Assembly (NCBI GenBank): GCA_902479205.1
Contig: CABSNX010000065.1
Location: 1 to 9,688 of the forward strand
Length of the DNA: 9,688 nucleotides
Origin: an uncultured Collinsella sp.
Lineage (GTDB): Bacteria; Actinomycetota; Coriobacteriia; Coriobacteriales; Coriobacteriaceae
Reading direction: 5' to 3'
The notes beneath the pieces are model-generated. The model saw only the letters and a program-made list of their open reading frames with translations. It made no database searches and had not been told where the DNA came from. Numbering within the stretch: the stretch's first letter is position 1; the number at the start of each line of letters is the position of its first letter. Shown here piece after piece: positions 6,417 through 9,688 of this stretch. Both the position numbers and the translations under genes were made by a program.

Positions 6417-8744
6417 ATGGCGGATTCTCAGATCCATGTCGCGTTGGCGGGTAACCCCAACTGCGGCAAGACCACGCTTTTCAACCTGATCACCGGCGCC
6501 AACGGCTACGTTGGCAACTGGCCCGGCGTCACGGTTGAGAAAAAGGAAGCCAAGCTCCTAAGCGACAAGAACGTTACCATTACGGACCTCCCCGGCATCT
6601 ACTCGCTTTCCCCCTACAGTCCCGAGGAACAATGCTCGCGCGATTACCTCATGAGCGGAGAGCCCGATGTTGTCGTCCAGGTGGTCGACGCCACCAACCT
6701 CGAGCGCAACCTGTACCTGGCGCTTCAGGTTATCGAGACTGGTCTGCCCGTGGTCGTCGCCCTCAACATGGCCGACTTGGTCGAGAAGAACGGCGACAAG
6801 ATCGACACGGACAAGCTCTCCAAGAAGCTCGGCTGCCCGGTCATGATGATCTCGGCTCTTAAGAACAAGGGCATCAAGGAGCTGTTCGAGCAGGTTAAGA
6901 AGTCCGCTGCTTCCAAGGGCCAGGTGCCGGAGCACAAGTTCGACTCCTCCATCGAGGACGTTCTGGGTCACATCGAGAATAACCTGCCTGCAAGCGTTCC
7001 CGCCAACAAGCGCCGCTACTATGCCGTCAAGCTGTTCGAGCGCGATGCGGACGCCTGCAAGCTCATCAACCTCACCAAGGAGAAGGCCGCTCGCGTCGAA
7101 GAGCTGGTCGCTCAGTGCGAGCAGGACTGCGACGATGACGCTGAGTCCATCATCACCGGCGAGCGCTACGGCGTCATCGCGCACATCATCGACGAGTGCC
7201 TCACCAAGGCCCCGGCCAAGATGAGCACCTCCGAGAAGATCGACCGCGTGGTTACCAACCGTATCCTGGGCTTGCCGATCTTTGTGGTCATCATGTTCTG
7301 TGTGTACTACATCGCCGTTTCCACTCTGGGCGGCACGGTGACCGACTTCACCAACGACCAGCTCTTCGGTACCGACGGCTGGTACGTGCTCGGTCAGGGC
7401 CGTGACGCCTACGACGCGGCCGTCGAGGCTGCGGGCGACAATGCCGACTCGGTCGACCCGGCACAGTACGGCCCCTATGTTCCGGGTATTACCACCGTGG
7501 TGCACGACGCCCTTGTGGCGGGCGGTACCGAGGACGGTGGCCTGGTCGATTCGCTGGTCTGCGACGGTATCGTCGGCGGCCTGGGCGCCATCTTCGGCTT
7601 TGTGCCGCAGATGTTCTTGCTGTTCGTCATGCTGTCCTTCCTAGAGGACTGCGGCTATATGGCCCGCGTCGCCTTCATCATGGACCGCGTGTTCCGCCGC
7701 TTTGGCCTGTCCGGTAAGTCATTCATTCCCATGCTCGTGTCCTCGGGCTGCGGCGTCCCCGGCGTCATGGCTACCAAGACCATCGAGAACGAGAAGGACC
7801 GTCGCATGACGGTCATGACCACCACGTTCATTCCCTGTGGCGCCAAGCTGCCGATCATTGCCCTGCTCATGGGTTCCATCATCGGCGATTCTTCCACCAC
7901 CGCCGCGTGGATCAGCCCGCTCTTCTACTTCCTGGGCGTCTTTGCCGTCATCGCTTCGGGCCTCATGCTCAAGAAGACCAAGCTCTTCGCCGGTCGCCCG
8001 ACGCCGTTCGTAATGGAGCTTCCTGCCTACCACTTCCCGGCGATCCGCTCTTGGGCGCTGCACGTGTGGGAGCGCTGCTGGGCCTTTATCAAGAAGGCCG
8101 GCACGGTCATCTTCGCGTCCACCGTCGTGGTTTGGTTCCTGTCCAACTTTGGTAGCTACAATGGTTCCTTTGGCTTCCTGCCTGCGATGGACGGCATCCC
8201 CGAGGAGTTCATGGACTACTCCGTGCTTGCCATGCTCGGCAACCTGGTCGCTTGGATCTTCGCCCCGCTCGGCTTTAGCACCTGGCAGGCCACCGCGCTG
8301 ACCGTCTCTGGCCTCGTCGCTAAGGAGAACGTCGTCGCAACCGCCGGTTCGCTGCTGTCCGTTGCCGACGCCGCCGAGACCGACCCGAGCCTGTGGACCG
8401 CGTTCGCCGGCATGTTCCCGACCATGGGCGCTTGCGTTGCCTTTGGCGCTTTCAACCTGCTGTGCGCTCCGTGCTTTGCCGCCATGGGCACCATCCGCAA
8501 CCAGATGGACTCCGGCAAGTGGACCGCGATTGCCATCGGCTACGAGTGCGCCTTTGCCTGGGTGATCGGCCTGTTCATCAACCAGTTCTACAACCTGCTT
8601 GTTCTTGGGCAGTTTGGTATCTGGACGATTGTGGCCATCGTGCTGCTAGTTGCGATGCTCTTCCAGATCTTCCGTCCCATGCCCAAGCATGTCTGGACCG
8701 ACGAGGACGAGACCAACACTGCCTCCGCCGCAGTTTCCGCGTAA
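6417..8744 (+). CDS. feoB: Ferrous iron transporter FeoB
   Basis: A 775-residue inner-membrane Fe2+ transporter with a cytosolic G-protein domain. G motifs: G1 GNPNCGKTT (12-20), G2 around T39, G3 DLPG (57-60), G4 NMAD (118-121), G5 SALK (147-150). A helical GDI-like spacer covers about 165-270. Membrane helices start near residue 280. The two conserved pore cysteines are C445 in SGCGVPGVM and C474 in PCGAK, with the same 29-residue spacing as E. coli FeoB from memory. The loop between the first two helices (about 306-390) is acidic and roughly 40 residues longer than in E. coli. Length is otherwise usual. Purine-rich AAGGAAGAAGGA (6401-6412) precedes ATG. It follows two feoA genes and ends at a terminator. 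The C-terminal tail is short, acidic and lacks the Cys cluster seen in some FeoB proteins, while a separate Cys-rich peptide is encoded downstream. Confidence 0.97.
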   Translation: MADSQIHVALAGNPNCGKTTLFNLITGANGYVGNWPGVTVEKKEAKLLSDKNVTITDLPGIYSLSPYSPEEQCSRDYLMSGEPDVVVQVVDATNLERNLYLALQVIETGLPVVVALNMADLVEKNGDKIDTDKLSKKLGCPVMMISALKNKGIKELFEQVKKSAASKGQVPEHKFDSSIEDVLGHIENNLPASVPANKRRYYAVKLFERDADACKLINLTKEKAARVEELVAQCEQDCDDDAESIITGERYGVIAHIIDECLTKAPAKMSTSEKIDRVVTNRILGLPIFVVIMFCVYYIAVSTLGGTVTDFTNDQLFGTDGWYVLGQGRDAYDAAVEAAGDNADSVDPAQYGPYVPGITTVVHDALVAGGTEDGGLVDSLVCDGIVGGLGAIFGFVPQMFLLFVMLSFLEDCGYMARVAFIMDRVFRRFGLSGKSFIPMLVSSGCGVPGVMATKTIENEKDRRMTVMTTTFIPCGAKLPIIALLMGSIIGDSSTTAAWISPLFYFLGVFAVIASGLMLKKTKLFAGRPTPFVMELPAYHFPAIRSWALHVWERCWAFIKKAGTVIFASTVVVWFLSNFGSYNGSFGFLPAMDGIPEEFMDYSVLAMLGNLVAWIFAPLGFSTWQATALTVSGLVAKENVVATAGSLLSVADAAETDPSLWTAFAGMFPTMGACVAFGAFNLLCAPCFAAMGTIRNQMDSGKWTAIAIGYECAFAWVIGLFINQFYNLLVLGQFGIWTIVAIVLLVAMLFQIFRPMPKHVWTDEDETNTASAAVSA

Positions 8745-8773
8745 GTCCGAATAAGGATTAGCCCCTTTCCACG

Positions 8774-8806
8774 AGCCCGGGTGTCCCAGCGACACTCGGG
8801 CTTTTT
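8774..8806 (+). terminator. Rho-independent terminator after feoB
   Basis: A 12-bp stem with one G-U pair: AGCCCGGGTGTC (8774-8785), loop CCAGC, GACACTCGGGCT (8791-8802), then TTTT. It starts 29 nt after the feoB stop, so the Cys-rich gene downstream needs its own promoter or read-through. Confidence 0.93.
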
Positions 8807-8884
8807 GGTAGGGGAGATGTGGCGTTTCCGCAGATAAAACCGACCAAAATAAACCTGTCCCTTATTGGTAGGTGGAGGATGGGG

Positions 8885-8913
8885 TAAAGTAAGTGGTGGT
8901 TAACTAGAGGAGG
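8885..8913 (+). promoter_or_regulatory. Leader of the Cys-rich peptide gene: GTGGTTAACT motif and strong RBS
   Basis: TAAAGT (8885-8890) is a 4/6 match to a -10 box, without a well-spaced -35. GTGGTTAACT (8896-8905) is identical over 10 nt to the right arm of the feoA operator-like repeat (5735-5744). AGAGGAGG (8906-8913) is a strong Shine-Dalgarno site 6 nt before the ATG. The shared decamer suggests co-regulation with feoA, but GGTTAAC also occurs inside coding sequence nearby, so it is suggestive only. Confidence 0.4.
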
Positions 8914-8919
8914 CTTGCT

Positions 8920-9120
8920 ATGGCACCTATCGATATTGTTGTACTGGCTGTAATCGGTATTGCGTTTGTCGCCGTGTGCGTGCGCATCTACCGCAAGGGC
9001 ACCTGCGCCGACTGCGCTCAGGGTGGCGTTTGCACGGGGCATTGCTCCAACAAAAAGACGTGCGCCGCGCTTAAGGGCGTAGACAAAGTGGCCGAAGACT
9101 TGAGCCGCGGTATTCATTAG
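8920..9120 (+). CDS. FeoB-associated Cys-rich membrane peptide
   Basis: A 66-residue peptide with one N-terminal transmembrane helix (about 4-22, with a Cys at 20), a basic RIYRKG stop-transfer stretch, and a cysteine cluster: C29, C32, C38, C42, C48, that is CxxC-x5-C-x3-C-x5-C. This architecture and its place after feoB match the small FeoB-associated Cys-rich membrane protein family. The positive-inside rule puts the Cys cluster in the cytosol. A role in handling or sensing Fe2+ beside FeoB is plausible but unproven for the family. It is separated from feoB by a terminator and has its own strong ribosome site, so expression may be uncoupled from feoB. Family recognition is by layout rather than by a long conserved motif. 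Confidence 0.85.
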   Translation: MAPIDIVVLAVIGIAFVAVCVRIYRKGTCADCAQGGVCTGHCSNKKTCAALKGVDKVAEDLSRGIH

Positions 9121-9141
9121 CCGACCGGCGTTTGGGTATGT

Positions 9142-9192
9142 TTGACTACGGATACGGCAGTTGCTGATACGATAGGTACGTTAGCAACTGCC
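9142..9192 (+). promoter_or_regulatory. Promoter region bracketed by a 10-bp inverted repeat
   Basis: GGCAGTTGCT (9156-9165) and AGCAACTGCC (9183-9192) are perfect inverted copies separated by 17 nt. Between them TACGAT (9168-9173) is a 4/6 match to a -10 box, preceded by TG one base away (extended -10). TTGACT at 9142-9147 could serve as a -35, though with a long 20-nt spacer. A repressor or activator bound across the arms would cover the -10. As RNA it would be a hairpin about 30 nt before the start codon. Confidence 0.5.
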
Positions 9193-9222
9193 GCCGAGCG
9201 GCTTAAACGAAAGGAACCCTGT

Positions 9223-9688
9223 ATGGAGTCTTCCGCCTATCCGATGCTCTTTAGCCCGATCAAGGTCGGTACGACCGAGGTCAAGAACCGCGTCTTTATG
9301 CCGCCGGTGTCCACCAACCTGGCCGATCATGGCTATGTGACCGACGACTTGGTCGATCATTACCGTGCCCGTGCCAAGGGCGGCGTTGGCCTGATCATCA
9401 CCGAGGTCGTGACGGTTGAGCCCACCTATACCTATCTGCCGGGTGACATGTGCTGCTACGACGACACGTTTATCCCCGGTTGGGAAAAGCTCGCCGCGGC
9501 CGTGCACGAGTACGGCTGCAAGATCATGCCGCAGCTCTTCCACCCCGCCTACATGGCCTTTAACATTCCGGGTACGCCGCGCCTGATCGCTCCGTCCTTT
9601 GTGGGCCCGTCCTATGCCCGCGAGGCGCCGCGCCCCATTACGGTCGATGAGATCCACGAGCTCACGCATCAGTTTGGCGACGCTGCCG
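9223..9688 (+). CDS. Old Yellow Enzyme family NADH:flavin oxidoreductase, 3'-truncated by window end
   Basis: The first 155 codons of a flavin-dependent oxidoreductase of the OYE group, which includes 2,4-dienoyl-CoA reductase, enoate reductases and BaiC/BaiH-type bile acid enzymes. The N-terminal TIM barrel is clear: LFSPIKVGTTEVKNRVFMPP (residues 9-28), YRARAKGGVGLIITE (about 47-61), a KIMPQLFHP strand (about 101-109), and REAPRPITVDEI near the end. Start ATG 9223 has AAAGGAA (9210-9216) 6 nt upstream. The usual HxGR after the Gln-containing strand is replaced by HPAYM, so FMN or substrate contacts may differ. The catalytic His/Asn region and any C-terminal Fe-S plus FAD/NAD domain are outside the window, so the substrate and full length are unknown. 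It has its own promoter region and is probably unrelated to the feo genes. Confidence 0.88.
   Translation, partial: MESSAYPMLFSPIKVGTTEVKNRVFMPPVSTNLADHGYVTDDLVDHYRARAKGGVGLIITEVVTVEPTYTYLPGDMCCYDDTFIPGWEKLAAAVHEYGCKIMPQLFHPAYMAFNIPGTPRLIAPSFVGPSYAREAPRPITVDEIHELTHQFGDAA

Noticed and set aside
6558..7505. 315-codon open frame on the - strand within feoB
   Set aside because: Antisense to the conserved FeoB G-protein domain; another codon-bias shadow.
8843..8869. Hairpin ACCAAAATAA with TTATTGGT ahead of the Cys-rich gene
   Set aside because: Short, AT-rich and bulged; not distinguishable from chance.

Overview
The window looks like one end of a draft contig from a high-GC gut actinobacterium of the Coriobacteriia, most likely Collinsella or a close relative. 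This rests on strongly GC-biased third codon positions, the gene families present, and Shine-Dalgarno-led genes. It is inference, because no marker gene is present. All supported genes lie on the + strand. The first 42 bases are not biological: they are Illumina Nextera adapter with an index, so the contig starts inside a gene and its apparent ATG is an artefact.

Layout: (1) 43-3313, ebgA (5'-truncated GH2 beta-galactosidase, large subunit) and ebgC (small subunit), a tight two-gene unit. (2) 3314-3466, a hairpin-rich leader, then an APC-superfamily permease (3467-4930) closed by a very strong intrinsic terminator. (3) 5028-5263, a non-coding AT-rich element bounded by 31-bp near-perfect inverted repeats, with further nested pairing. 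It is the best candidate here for something undescribed (MITE-like repeat or structured RNA). (4) 5353-5601, a stand-alone HPr-like phosphocarrier that keeps His15 but has Asp at the usual Ser46 position, followed by a strong terminator. (5) 5651-9120, a ferrous-iron uptake locus: two dissimilar FeoA proteins, FeoB, a terminator, and a separately led FeoB-associated Cys-rich membrane peptide. (6) 9142-9688, a palindrome-bracketed promoter region and the start of an Old Yellow Enzyme family flavin oxidoreductase that runs off the window.

How the parts may work together: EbgA and EbgC would form a hetero-oligomeric beta-galactosidase. FeoA1, FeoA2 and FeoB import Fe2+, with the Cys-rich peptide as a membrane accessory. 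The leaders of feoA1, feoB and the Cys-rich gene share AGTTA(A/G)-type half-sites, which suggests one common, probably iron-responsive, regulator. The permease, HPr and flavin oxidoreductase look like independent transcription units. I see no tRNA, rRNA, CRISPR array, phage gene, transposase or integrase.
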